In this document: piece after piece, positions 1 through 7,274 of the stretch
How the letters are laid out: each line of letters opens with the position of its first letter
How positions within the stretch are numbered: the first letter of the stretch is position 1
Source of the DNA: JBEGQX01 sp041180805
GTDB taxonomy: Bacteria; Planctomycetota; Planctomycetia; Gemmatales; Gemmataceae
Assembly: GCA_041180805.1 (NCBI GenBank)
Contig: JBEGQX010000111.1
Span: forward strand, 1-33,656
DNA length: 33,656 nucleotides
Direction of reading: 5' to 3'
The notes under the pieces: model-generated
What the model was told of the DNA's origin: nothing
Database searches by the model: none
What the model saw: the letters and a program-made list of their open reading frames with translations, nothing else
Made by a program: the position numbers and the translations under genes

Positions 1-1319
1 GGCTGGAAACCTTCTGGCTTGATACGCCAGATTCGCCCCTTGGCTTGGGTTTTTAATGGCAGAGTTGCCTTCATGTCTTCCGGCAAAGACAACGGAGTTT
101 CAATCACTTCCCGGTAAAAATCCAATAACAAAACACTTCCATCCAAAGCCAGTTGGAGGCATACCGGCCTGAACCAATTATCGGTGGATGCCAGAAACTC
201 CTTTTCGGGATCACCCCTTCGGGCAACAAATGCAAGGCCTTTAGGCTCCACTATATCCCGCAGAATTGCATTATTGGCAGGTTCACAAATAATAACCGAG
301 TTACGGTAGGCTTCTGGAAAACTGGTGCTATCCAAAAGCAACGGACTGCACGATGAGGTGGAAAAACCTCCCGGAACCAGTTCAGTGGATGGCAACCTTT
401 TGGCATCAGCGCCACCTTTGCGGCGGTTGGTCCTTTCCACGCGCCAGGCTTCGAATGGGCTGATACGAAACACTTTGCAGGAAGAGCCATGTTCTGCAAT
501 GTCCAATACCATGCTTCCAACCGCAAGATTAGGATTTCTGCGAAGCTCTGCATCGGGCAAAACCATTTGGCGAATGTGATTACTATTTGTGGAGGAAAAC
601 CAGTGCCCATAGCTGTCCATGGTTAAACCATATTGTCCACCCCCAGTTGCAGGGTCAAGTTTGCCTGGCTGGTCCGGACGAAAACGGATGCCACGCCCCC
701 GCAACTCAACCGGGGTCATTTGAACCCCTTCTTTGGAAATAATGGTTCCACCATTGCTGCCATTCACACTGTGAATCTGATTATCCAGGCCCCAACGAAA
801 AGTGTTCAGCATCTGCTGAATGTTGTAAGTGTTAAAGCCCGTATAAAGCACTGAAGATTTATCCGATTTACCATCTCCATCCGTATCTTCCAAATAAACA
901 AGGTCGGGGGCATTCGCCACCAGAATCCCTTTTTTCCAAGGCATGATACCCAGTGGGAACCTTAGCCCTGTGGCAAAAATCGTGAATTTGTCATACTTGC
1001 CGTCACGATCGGTGTCTACCAGAAGCTTGATCCTGCCAGAAGAAATGTCACCTGTTCCTATACCACCGTTTGGGTAACCGATCATTTCGGCAACATACAG
1101 CCTGCCTGATTCATCTTCCGCCATGGCTACAGGGTCTATAACCATAGGTTCGCTGGCAGCGAGTTCGATTGAAAATCCAGTGGCTATTTGGAAAGATTTC
1201 AGTTCCTCAGCCGGTGTAAGAGGCCCCGGGTTAGCCAGGGGATTGGCAGACTGGGATCGAAGTATGCCAACCAAGGCCAAAAGAATGAAAACCATTGGCA
1301 CAGCATAAAATTTACGCAT
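1..1319 (-). CDS. Secreted PVC-type membrane-bound dehydrogenase domain protein, partial (3' end missing)
   Basis: I translated this frame by hand because it has no stop inside the window. The ATG at 1319-1317 has an AGGG Shine-Dalgarno about 6 nt upstream. The first ~24 residues (MRKFYAVPMVFILLALVG...) are a signal peptide or anchor. The mature part opens with LTPAEEL, then GFSIELAASEP, DPVAMAEDESGRLYVAEM, GRIKLLVDTDRDGKYDKF and a second Asp-rich DTDGDGKSDK. This is the pattern of the putative membrane-bound dehydrogenase N-terminal domain described in Pirellula and Verrucomicrobium (TIGR02604-like beta-propeller, related to sugar dehydrogenases). Full-length relatives usually continue into HEAT repeats and a c-type heme domain, which would lie left of the window. 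It is divergent from the C1 block, with only 52 bp between them. Substrate is unknown. Family call is confident; enzymatic activity is not shown. Confidence 0.85.
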   Translation of the reverse strand, partial: MRKFYAVPMVFILLALVGILRSQSANPLANPGPLTPAEELKSFQIATGFSIELAASEPMVIDPVAMAEDESGRLYVAEMIGYPNGGIGTGDISSGRIKLLVDTDRDGKYDKFTIFATGLRFPLGIMPWKKGILVANAPDLVYLEDTDGDGKSDKSSVLYTGFNTYNIQQMLNTFRWGLDNQIHSVNGSNGGTIISKEGVQMTPVELRGRGIRFRPDQPGKLDPATGGGQYGLTMDSYGHWFSSTNSNHIRQMVLPDAELRRNPNLAVGSMVLDIAEHGSSCKVFRISPFEAWRVERTNRRKGGADAKRLPSTELVPGGFSTSSCSPLLLDSTSFPEAYRNSVIICEPANNAILRDIVEPKGLAFVARRGDPEKEFLASTDNWFRPVCLQLALDGSVLLLDFYREVIETPLSLPEDMKATLPLKTQAKGRIWRIKPEGFQ

Positions 1320-1371
1320 GATAATCCCTATTCTTAACTAGGATGGCAGGCTTACAACCACTATTAGACTG

Positions 1372-2541
1372 ATGTTTTCCATGTCACACAACACTCCCAT
1401 TAAAAAAAACATCATTCTTATCGGGGCCAGTGTTCGGGCACTTGCTTTCTCATGCCTTCGAGCTGGTTTGGAACCTTGGTGCCTGGACTGTTTTGCGGAT
1501 TATGATTTAGTCGAACAATGTCAGGCCCAAATGCTAAAAACGGGTTACCCCGAATCCGCATTGCATCTATTAGCCCAAGCCCCAATGGGACCAGTCTTAT
1601 ACACGGGCGGCCTAGAAAACTATCCGCAATTCTTGGAGCAAGTCCAGGAACTACTTCCCATTGCGGGTATTACCGGAGCATCATTGAAAAAATGTCGGGA
1701 TGTTGCAGATTGGTCCGAATTCCTGGGCCGAAAAGGCCTTCGAGTTCCCAAGGTACTACCATCGGGGGTACCTCCTTTGAAACAGCTATTGTGGCTGGCG
1801 AAACCTGAAAGAAGCGGCGGGGGCAAAGGGATATTCAAATCTCAAACTGCCGCCGAGCCCGGTTACTTCCTTCAGGAATTCATCAAGGGGCAATCCAAAA
1901 GTGCCATCTTTTGCTTTGACATGGAAGGACCAAGGCTTTTGGGAACATCCTTGCAAATTCCACCTCAAGAATGGTTGCACTCAACTCAATTCCAATATTC
2001 CGGAAATATCGGTCCGTTGGAACCTTGCCTAAAGGAAAAGCAAGAACTCGAACAAATCGCACATCACCTTACAAAATTTTGCCAGCCCAAAGGTTTGCTG
2101 AACCTCGATTACATACTTGCAGGGGAAAGGGTAGTTCCGCTGGAGATCAATCCTCGCTACAGCGCATCCATGGAATTAATTGAATACTCCACAGGACAAT
2201 CACTTATCCGCCAGCATCTGGAGGCATCAGGCTGGCACCATTTGGCGACCCATGAATCTCCCACTTTGCCACAATCCATGCTGCTATTGGGCAAGGCCAT
2301 CTATTACTCTCCAGTGCCATTCAAATTCCCAGCTTCTTTCAAGGGATACTCGCAAAAAAAGGATTGCTGGCAAATCCCGGAATTCGCAGATATTCCTCAC
2401 CCGAACCAAAAGATTGAAGCAAACCAGCCTGTTTTGACCATCTTCGGAAATGGCTCTACCCCGGATGAGGTATTGGCTAACCTCGAAAAGCAAGCAAGGG
2501 ATCTTGAGTTTTTCCTTGCGACCCAATCCTCCATAGCCTAA
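1372..2541 (+). CDS. ATP-grasp ligase of H4MPT/methylofuran C1 gene clusters (Orf17/MfnD-like)
   Basis: A 389-aa ATP-grasp protein. The N-terminal third is a Rossmann-like preATP-grasp region (IILIGASVRALAFS...). Near residue 145 comes the ATP-binding KPERSGGGKGIF loop, and near 245-270 LNLDYIL followed by PLEINPRYSASMELIE, the Mg-ATP acidic/Asn motif typical of DUF201-type ATP-grasp enzymes. Such proteins form amide bonds through acyl-phosphates. Archaeal relatives include the tyramine-glutamate ligase of methanofuran synthesis, and methylotroph C1 clusters carry comparable genes beside mch. Here mch follows 8 nt after this stop if its GTG start is used, or 41 nt if its ATG is used. A role in methylofuran or H4MPT side-chain synthesis is inferred from context; the substrate is not visible. 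Neither ATG 1372 nor ATG 1381 has a clear Shine-Dalgarno, so the start is uncertain and may be leaderless. Confidence 0.82.
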   Translation: MFSMSHNTPIKKNIILIGASVRALAFSCLRAGLEPWCLDCFADYDLVEQCQAQMLKTGYPESALHLLAQAPMGPVLYTGGLENYPQFLEQVQELLPIAGITGASLKKCRDVADWSEFLGRKGLRVPKVLPSGVPPLKQLLWLAKPERSGGGKGIFKSQTAAEPGYFLQEFIKGQSKSAIFCFDMEGPRLLGTSLQIPPQEWLHSTQFQYSGNIGPLEPCLKEKQELEQIAHHLTKFCQPKGLLNLDYILAGERVVPLEINPRYSASMELIEYSTGQSLIRQHLEASGWHHLATHESPTLPQSMLLLGKAIYYSPVPFKFPASFKGYSQKKDCWQIPEFADIPHPNQKIEANQPVLTIFGNGSTPDEVLANLEKQARDLEFFLATQSSIA

Positions 2542-2582
2542 CTGTAGAAGTGTTGATTCATCACAATCCAACGAGATCGAAA

Positions 2583-3551
2583 ATGCAGGCAGTTCAAACC
2601 ATTAACCCCGGGCTAAACGCCAGAACCATGGAATTAGTCCGCCTGATGAAAAGAGACCAAGAATCCCTGCGTGTGAACTTTCATACCTTGGAAGGCGGTG
2701 GCGCATTCATCGATTGTGGGGTAAAGGCAGATGGTGGCTTTCAGGCGGGAATTTTGCTTGCTGGTTGTACCATGGGCAACCTTGCCACCATTCAAATGAC
2801 TTCCAGTCACTTGAATGGTTTTCATGGGGCAAGCATTCAAGTGCAAACGGACCACCCTGTTCTTTCATGCCTTGCTTCACAATATGCTGGTTGGCAAATC
2901 GCGGTGGATGACTTTTTTGCCATGGGCTCGGGTCCCATGCGAGCCCATTATGCCGGGGAGGAACTATTCAAGCACATTCCTGGCAGAGAACAAGCGACCG
3001 AAGTTGTGGGCGTTCTTGAAACATCAGCAATACCAAAGAAGGGTGTTTTTGAATATCTTGCCAACAAGATGAAAGTATCCCCCAGCCAGATTACCTTGCT
3101 GGGAGCATCCACCGGAAGCGTCGCTGGCTCCATGCAGATTGTCTCCCGAAGTGTGGAGACCGCTTTGCACAAACTTCACGAGTTGAAGTTCCCCATCGAA
3201 TGCATCCACCATGGGGTTGGCTGGGCACCACTTCCTCCTCCAACGCCAAAATTCACCCAAGCCATTGGCAGGACAAATGACGCAATCCTATATGGTGGAC
3301 TCGTTCACCTTTGGGTGCACACCGAGGATGAAATCCTGGAACAAATCGGCTCCAAGGTTCCAGCTTGCGCCAGTGGCGACTACGGCGCCCCGTTTGAGGA
3401 AATCTTCCGCCGGGTGAATGGGGATTTCTACAAGATTGATCCCATGCTTTTTTCCCCAGCCAAAATCTGCTTCATGAACCAAAAGACTGGCAAGTCTTTC
3501 ACTTTTGGAAAGTTTGACTCGGATCTTCTCACCAAAAGCTGGGGCCGCTAA
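2583..3551 (+). CDS. mch: Methenyltetrahydromethanopterin cyclohydrolase
   Basis: Mch interconverts 5,10-methenyl-H4MPT and 5-formyl-H4MPT in the cytoplasmic formaldehyde oxidation / C1 pathway of methylotrophs, planctomycetes and methanogens. The product is recognised along its whole length: LNARTMELVRLM at the N-terminus, the Gly-rich IDCGVKADGGFQAGILLA segment, DDFFAMGSGPMRAH, ITLLGASTGSVAGSMQIVSR, and the C-terminal CASGDYGAPFEEIFRRVNGDFYKIDPMLFSPA. At 322 aa the length is normal for the family. I chose ATG 2583, which fits the family N-terminus and has a weak GAG upstream; an in-frame GTG at 2550 would add 11 residues. It sits between two different ATP-grasp ligases and is probably cotranscribed with them; the next start lies 4 nt after its stop. 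This gene anchors the identification of the whole block as H4MPT-linked. Confidence 0.95.
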   Translation: MQAVQTINPGLNARTMELVRLMKRDQESLRVNFHTLEGGGAFIDCGVKADGGFQAGILLAGCTMGNLATIQMTSSHLNGFHGASIQVQTDHPVLSCLASQYAGWQIAVDDFFAMGSGPMRAHYAGEELFKHIPGREQATEVVGVLETSAIPKKGVFEYLANKMKVSPSQITLLGASTGSVAGSMQIVSRSVETALHKLHELKFPIECIHHGVGWAPLPPPTPKFTQAIGRTNDAILYGGLVHLWVHTEDEILEQIGSKVPACASGDYGAPFEEIFRRVNGDFYKIDPMLFSPAKICFMNQKTGKSFTFGKFDSDLLTKSWGR

Positions 3552-3555
3552 TCTG

Positions 3556-4413
3556 ATGAAAATTGGCGTGTTGGGAAATCTGGACGGCTGGCATGTTCTG
3601 GACTTGGAGCGTGCCTGTTTACAATTGGGGTTACCACTTACAAAGCTGGATTTCAGAAAACTAAACTTTTCTCTTCCGAACCAATTATCCGATACATTGC
3701 TGGAACCAGATGTTTTGCTGGTACGCACCATGCCCCCTGGAAGTCTGGAACAAGTGGTATTTCGAATGGATGTTCTCCAATCCCTAGTGCGAAAAGGCAA
3801 AAAGGTGGTCAACCCCCCCAGGGCACTGGAAGCAGCAGTGGATAAATTCCTGGCCAGCGAATTGCTTGCCCATGCGGGATTGCGAATTCCCCCCACTATC
3901 TGTTGTCAGGATTCGGATAGCGCACTGGAAGCGTTTGAACAACTTGGAAGAAACATTATCTTGAAGCCCCTGTTCGGTGCGGAAGGTCGCGGTATGTTCC
4001 ATATCGATCAGGCTGATCTGGCCTACAGGGCATTCCGAACCGTGGAACGACTGGGAGGAATTTTGTACCTGCAAAAGTTTATTCAGCATCCGGGCTGGGA
4101 CATGCGTGTGTGGGTACTGGGGGATAAAGTACTGGGTTGTATGAAAAGGCATGCTCCCCGCGGTGAATGGAAGACTAATGTGGCGCAGGGAGGCAAAGCT
4201 GAATTAGTCGCGGTAGACGATGAAATCATGCGACTTGGAATTGAATCTACCCGTGCCATGGGTGCTCAGATGGCTGGGGTGGATCTTCTTTTGGATGAAA
4301 CAGGCACATGGAATGTCATCGAAGTTAACGCGGTTCCGGGCTGGCGCGCATTCGCAAAGGTCAGTGGCATCGATGTTGCAAAGGCTATACTGGAATATGC
4401 TATCCGAAACTGA
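3556..4413 (+). CDS. RimK-family ATP-grasp ligase of the H4MPT cluster (Orf9/MptN-like)
   Basis: A 285-aa protein of the RimK family. MKIGVLGN opens a preATP-grasp domain, LLVRTMPPGS and NPPRALEAAVDKFLAS follow, the ATP-binding lysine is in ILKPLFGAEGRGM (Lys137), LQKFIQHPGWDMRVWVLGD comes next, and the Mg-ligand motif VDLLLDETGTWNVIEVNAVPGW lies near 245-268. RimK relatives add glutamates to proteins or cofactors; MptN is the H4MPT alpha-L-glutamate ligase of archaea. Given mch 4 nt upstream, glutamylation of the pterin or methylofuran is the most economical role, but this is inference. The start at 3556 was preferred over an upstream in-frame ATG at 3505 because that one would lie deep inside mch and the family begins at MKIGVLG. 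The last 17 nt overlap the start of the next gene, implying translational coupling. Confidence 0.85.
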   Translation: MKIGVLGNLDGWHVLDLERACLQLGLPLTKLDFRKLNFSLPNQLSDTLLEPDVLLVRTMPPGSLEQVVFRMDVLQSLVRKGKKVVNPPRALEAAVDKFLASELLAHAGLRIPPTICCQDSDSALEAFEQLGRNIILKPLFGAEGRGMFHIDQADLAYRAFRTVERLGGILYLQKFIQHPGWDMRVWVLGDKVLGCMKRHAPRGEWKTNVAQGGKAELVAVDDEIMRLGIESTRAMGAQMAGVDLLLDETGTWNVIEVNAVPGWRAFAKVSGIDVAKAILEYAIRN

Positions 4414-5311
4414 AAAACAACTGGCGCTTCAGATTCAGACCGCATGCAGTTGGGAATGCTGCGCGCGCAAGCCCGGCAATGTGCATCCGATGGCATCCTT
4501 TCAAGACTTGCATTTCACAGATTTCCTTTTGGGGGCATCGTGCGTCGCACCTATTCTGGCTCAAGCAAGCATTTTGGGCATCGGGCAGAGCATTCTTCAG
4601 GCAGTGCAGGCAAGCAAGGCAATGGTGGGCTCCAATTGCAACCTGGGAATAATTTTACTTCTAGCCCCTCTTGCCACGGTTCGGACCACCACCAACCTTA
4701 GCGCAGAGGTTAGGGCTATTTTGGCAAACACCACGGTTGAGGATGCCAAACTTGTTTATGAAGCCATCCGCATTGCCAACCCCGGAGGGTTGGGAGAAGC
4801 CCCTGAAGAGGATGTAAGAAATACGCCCAAAGAATCTCTGCTAACCACCATGCAGATGGCATCTCATCGCGATTCGATTGCCCGCCAGTATGATTGTGGA
4901 TTTGAAGATATCTTTCTGCATGCCATACCGACCCTTGGAGGTGCCCTGGAATTATTGGGGTCGCTGGAGGCAGCCATCTTATTCACTCATCTCTACCTGA
5001 TGTCCAAATTTCCTGATACCCTGATCCTCAGGAAACAGGGTGAATCCGAAGCGAGGGAGTCTGCCGAAAGGGCGAATAAGGTTCTGCAAATGCAGTGGCC
5101 GCTTAAGGAACCCGGCTGGGAAGAGTTTCGAAGCTTGGATCGCTGGCTTAGGGGCAAAGGCAACCGTAGAAACCCTGGTGCCACAGCAGACTTGGTTGCA
5201 GCAACATTATTTGCCGCACTTAGAACCGGGCAATTACCCCTTCCCTGCCCTTTTCCATGGACATCAGGGATGGAACAGGCACTTCGAAGGTCGGCACCGG
5301 ATTGCGACTAA
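4397..5311 (+). CDS. Triphosphoribosyl-dephospho-CoA synthase-like (CitG-family) protein of the H4MPT cluster (Orf5-like)
   Basis: The 304-aa product carries the CitG-family signature KPGNVHP (Lys25-Pro31), followed by FTDFLLGASCVAPILAQA and the SNCNLGIILLLAPLA segment, with a largely helical remainder. True CitG makes the citrate lyase prosthetic-group precursor. No citrate lyase genes are present, and CitG-like proteins of this subtype (Orf5 of methylotroph C1 clusters) regularly accompany mch, so a step in H4MPT or methylofuran synthesis is more likely. The exact reaction is unknown to me. The start at ATG 4397 gives a normal N-terminus and overlaps the ligase gene by 17 nt with a GGA just upstream; the longer reading frame from 4220 only adds out-of-frame translation of that gene. 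The PTPS gene begins 17 nt downstream. Confidence 0.83.
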   Translation: MLSETEKQLALQIQTACSWECCARKPGNVHPMASFQDLHFTDFLLGASCVAPILAQASILGIGQSILQAVQASKAMVGSNCNLGIILLLAPLATVRTTTNLSAEVRAILANTTVEDAKLVYEAIRIANPGGLGEAPEEDVRNTPKESLLTTMQMASHRDSIARQYDCGFEDIFLHAIPTLGGALELLGSLEAAILFTHLYLMSKFPDTLILRKQGESEARESAERANKVLQMQWPLKEPGWEEFRSLDRWLRGKGNRRNPGATADLVAATLFAALRTGQLPLPCPFPWTSGMEQALRRSAPDCD

Positions 5312-5328
5312 CCCAAAGGATCATGCTC

Positions 5329-5823
5329 ATGCCAAGTGAACATTACAAGGTTACTGTAACCAAAGATCATCTGGTTTTCAGTTCCGGCCATTTCATCAGC
5401 TTCAATGGCAACCAATGTGAAAGATTGCATGGCCACAATTATCGCGTAAAGGTGGAGGTGGAATCACCCCTTGATCCAAACCAGTATGTGTTCGATTTTA
5501 TTGCGCTGAAATTGCGCACCCAGGAAATAACTGACACTCTGGACCATCGCATGATGTTACCAAGAACGAACCCGGTCATTCATGTGAAAGAGGAAGGTGC
5601 GAGGGTTGTGGTAAGGTACGAATCCAAGGAATGGATTTTCCCGGCAGAAGATTGCATACTTCTTCCCATCCAAAACACCACCGCTGAGGAACTTGCAAAA
5701 TATATCGGAAAACTGCTACTGAAGAGCCTGCAAGAAAAAAACCAATATCATCCCAGGATTCTGCGCGTGGAGGTGGAGGAATGTTTTGGTCAAAGTGCCA
5801 CTTGCGAACTAAGACTCGATTAG
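5329..5823 (+). CDS. 6-pyruvoyl-tetrahydropterin synthase/QueD family enzyme with C-E-x-x-H-G-H motif
   Basis: A 164-aa protein of the COG0720 (PTPS/QueD) tunnelling fold. Zinc ligands are His21 (SSGHF) and His34/His36 (HGHNY). The catalytic Cys30 is immediately followed by Glu31, giving CERLHGH. DFIALK, the LDHR motif and the C-terminal VEVEECFGQSA segment complete the family pattern. Members act on dihydroneopterin triphosphate and make 6-pyruvoyl-H4-pterin, 6-carboxy-H4-pterin (queuosine route) or, in the PTPS-III group, 6-hydroxymethyl-dihydropterin. The Glu after the Cys and the position at the end of an mch cluster point towards pterin-cofactor synthesis. ATG 5329 was chosen because AAGGA lies 8 nt upstream; ATG 5323 would leave only 2 nt. 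The stop overlaps the convergent HisA-like gene by 15 bp. Confidence 0.85.
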   Translation: MPSEHYKVTVTKDHLVFSSGHFISFNGNQCERLHGHNYRVKVEVESPLDPNQYVFDFIALKLRTQEITDTLDHRMMLPRTNPVIHVKEEGARVVVRYESKEWIFPAEDCILLPIQNTTAEELAKYIGKLLLKSLQEKNQYHPRILRVEVEECFGQSATCELRLD

Positions 5824-6543
5824 TTCCAACAATTGCTCCCTTGAAATGGAACCGTCGTGAAGTGCGGAAGCCAGCACACAACCATCCGCCCCGCTTTCCT
5901 TCAGATGTATTAAATCCCTCAGGGTGTGAACGCCTCCCCCGGTTGTGATACTCCAGTCATTTTTCAAGGATTTTGCCTGCCTCAAAAGGGATATGGTGGG
6001 TAATCCTTTGCCTGTTCCCACGGTTGACAAATCCAGCAGGAATAATTCTTTTAATTCAGTTTGGGAAAGCTGAAAAACCAATTCATCCGGGGTCAATCCA
6101 TCCCAGATTCCGGATTGATTCAAAAGCTGGCCACCTTTCATATCCAATGAAAACATGATGTTGGCCTTATACTCCATTAAACCTAGTTTCAGATCATGAA
6201 GCCCCGACCAAGTTTCCAAACCGATGACGATTCTGCGGATACCACGGGACGACAACTCCCGAAGTTGCTGAAGGCTTCTTAGACCGGCATCGAGCCAGAA
6301 TATTAGGCCCTCTTTTTCAAGGAATTCGTAAAACTTCCAATTCCTTTGCCCCTGAAGAATGGCATCGAGATCCGCAATATAAAACTCTCCGATGCCACAT
6401 TCCTGCCTCAGGGCGTTAATCACATCCACAGGTTCTGAAGTAGCACATAGCTTGGTCTGGATGGGACGATAATCACCACGGTTGCCGGCAACACCCCGTA
6501 CCACCTGCCCATGCAAAAGATCCACCGCGGCAATTACTCGCAT
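5809..6543 (-). CDS. HisA-like TIM-barrel protein of the H4MPT cluster (Orf7-like)
   Basis: A 244-aa (beta/alpha)8-barrel protein related to HisA/HisF. It begins MRVIAAVDLLHGQVVRG, where Asp8 corresponds to the first catalytic aspartate of HisA. The second-half phosphate-binding loops appear as LLDLSTVGTGKG, ITTGGGVHTLRDL and GADGCVLASALHDG. HisA proper isomerises ProFAR in histidine synthesis; no other his gene is nearby. HisA-related proteins (Orf7) belong to the conserved gene set of H4MPT-dependent C1 metabolism, and the tail of this gene meets the mch block head-on. I therefore favour a C1-cofactor role over histidine synthesis. Its start overlaps the end of the upstream rluA-like gene by 10 bp, so it is probably translated from the ctpA-rluA transcript. 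True hisA cannot be excluded from sequence alone. Confidence 0.78.
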   Translation of the reverse strand: MRVIAAVDLLHGQVVRGVAGNRGDYRPIQTKLCATSEPVDVINALRQECGIGEFYIADLDAILQGQRNWKFYEFLEKEGLIFWLDAGLRSLQQLRELSSRGIRRIVIGLETWSGLHDLKLGLMEYKANIMFSLDMKGGQLLNQSGIWDGLTPDELVFQLSQTELKELFLLDLSTVGTGKGLPTISLLRQAKSLKNDWSITTGGGVHTLRDLIHLKESGADGCVLASALHDGSISREQLLELIES

Positions 6544-7259
6544 GGAGGCAACACCTCATGCGTCCACTCCGGCCAGTATTGGGGCAATCCGGACTGAAGG
6601 ACCATCGTTTCGTACCGAATGGGATGCAGGAACTGCAACTTCCATGCATGCAAGCAAATCGTGTTTTCTGGCATAGCCGATGAAGGTTTAATAGCACCGT
6701 AAAGAAAGTCATTCACGATTGGCAAGCTGCGAGAGGAAGCCTGCAACCTTATCTGGTGCATCCTACCGGTATGCAACATCAACTCCAGCAAGGCAACATC
6801 GCCTGACTTTTTTAGCAACCGGGTTTCCAACGATGCTTCCTGGGCTTCGGGCGCATTCGCTGTGCACACCTCCCCCTTGGCGATGCCGGGAAGTTTTCTC
6901 AAGTAATCTTTCCATGGCACAAACATTTCATTGGGCAATTCGGAATCGGATTGCAATTCCACCAACGCCAGGTAGGTCTTTTTAGTGGTTCGATCCCGGA
7001 ATTGTTCAGCAAAACGGGCTGCCGCCTTGCTGCTTTTTGCGAACAGCACACAGCCAGAAACGGGTCGGTCGAGACGGTGCGGAATACCCAGATAAGGTCT
7101 TCCTGTTTTTTGATATCTGCCTTTTAGGTAGTTTCTGGCCCAAAGTTCCAGGCTTTCAAAAGGTTCTGGTGCCTGTGTGGGAATTCCCGCCGGTTTGCAC
7201 AACCCCAGACAATGATTATCCTCAAACAGTATGTCAGCAAGTTGTTCCACCTGAATCAC
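6534..7259 (-). CDS. RluA-family RNA pseudouridine synthase
   Basis: A 241-aa RluA-type pseudouridine synthase that isomerises uridine in rRNA or tRNA. The catalytic motif is HRLDRPVSG, with Asp64 as nucleophile. It is preceded by ILFEDNHCLGLCKPAGIPTQ (motif I) and followed by the KKTYLALVE strand and the C-terminal LHTGRMHQIRLQ motif with the family Arg. There is no N-terminal S4 domain, so this is a short single-domain member; the target uridine cannot be assigned. The start is a GTG at 7259 without a good Shine-Dalgarno. A GTG three codons later, with GAG about 8 nt upstream, is an alternative. It lies 15 nt after ctpA and its end overlaps the HisA-like gene. Confidence 0.9.
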   Translation of the reverse strand: MIQVEQLADILFEDNHCLGLCKPAGIPTQAPEPFESLELWARNYLKGRYQKTGRPYLGIPHRLDRPVSGCVLFAKSSKAAARFAEQFRDRTTKKTYLALVELQSDSELPNEMFVPWKDYLRKLPGIAKGEVCTANAPEAQEASLETRLLKKSGDVALLELMLHTGRMHQIRLQASSRSLPIVNDFLYGAIKPSSAMPENTICLHAWKLQFLHPIRYETMVLQSGLPQYWPEWTHEVLPPCE

Positions 7260-7274
7260 TCAAAAAAAGTCTGT

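Noticed and set aside
1320..1371. Divergent promoters between the dehydrogenase-like gene and the C1 block
   Set aside because: They must exist if both genes are transcribed from here, but I could not find a convincing -35/-10 pair in the 52 bp.
3505..3555. Upstream in-frame ATG for the RimK-like ligase
   Set aside because: It lies within mch, and the added residues are not family-like; MKIGVLGN at 3556 is the natural start.
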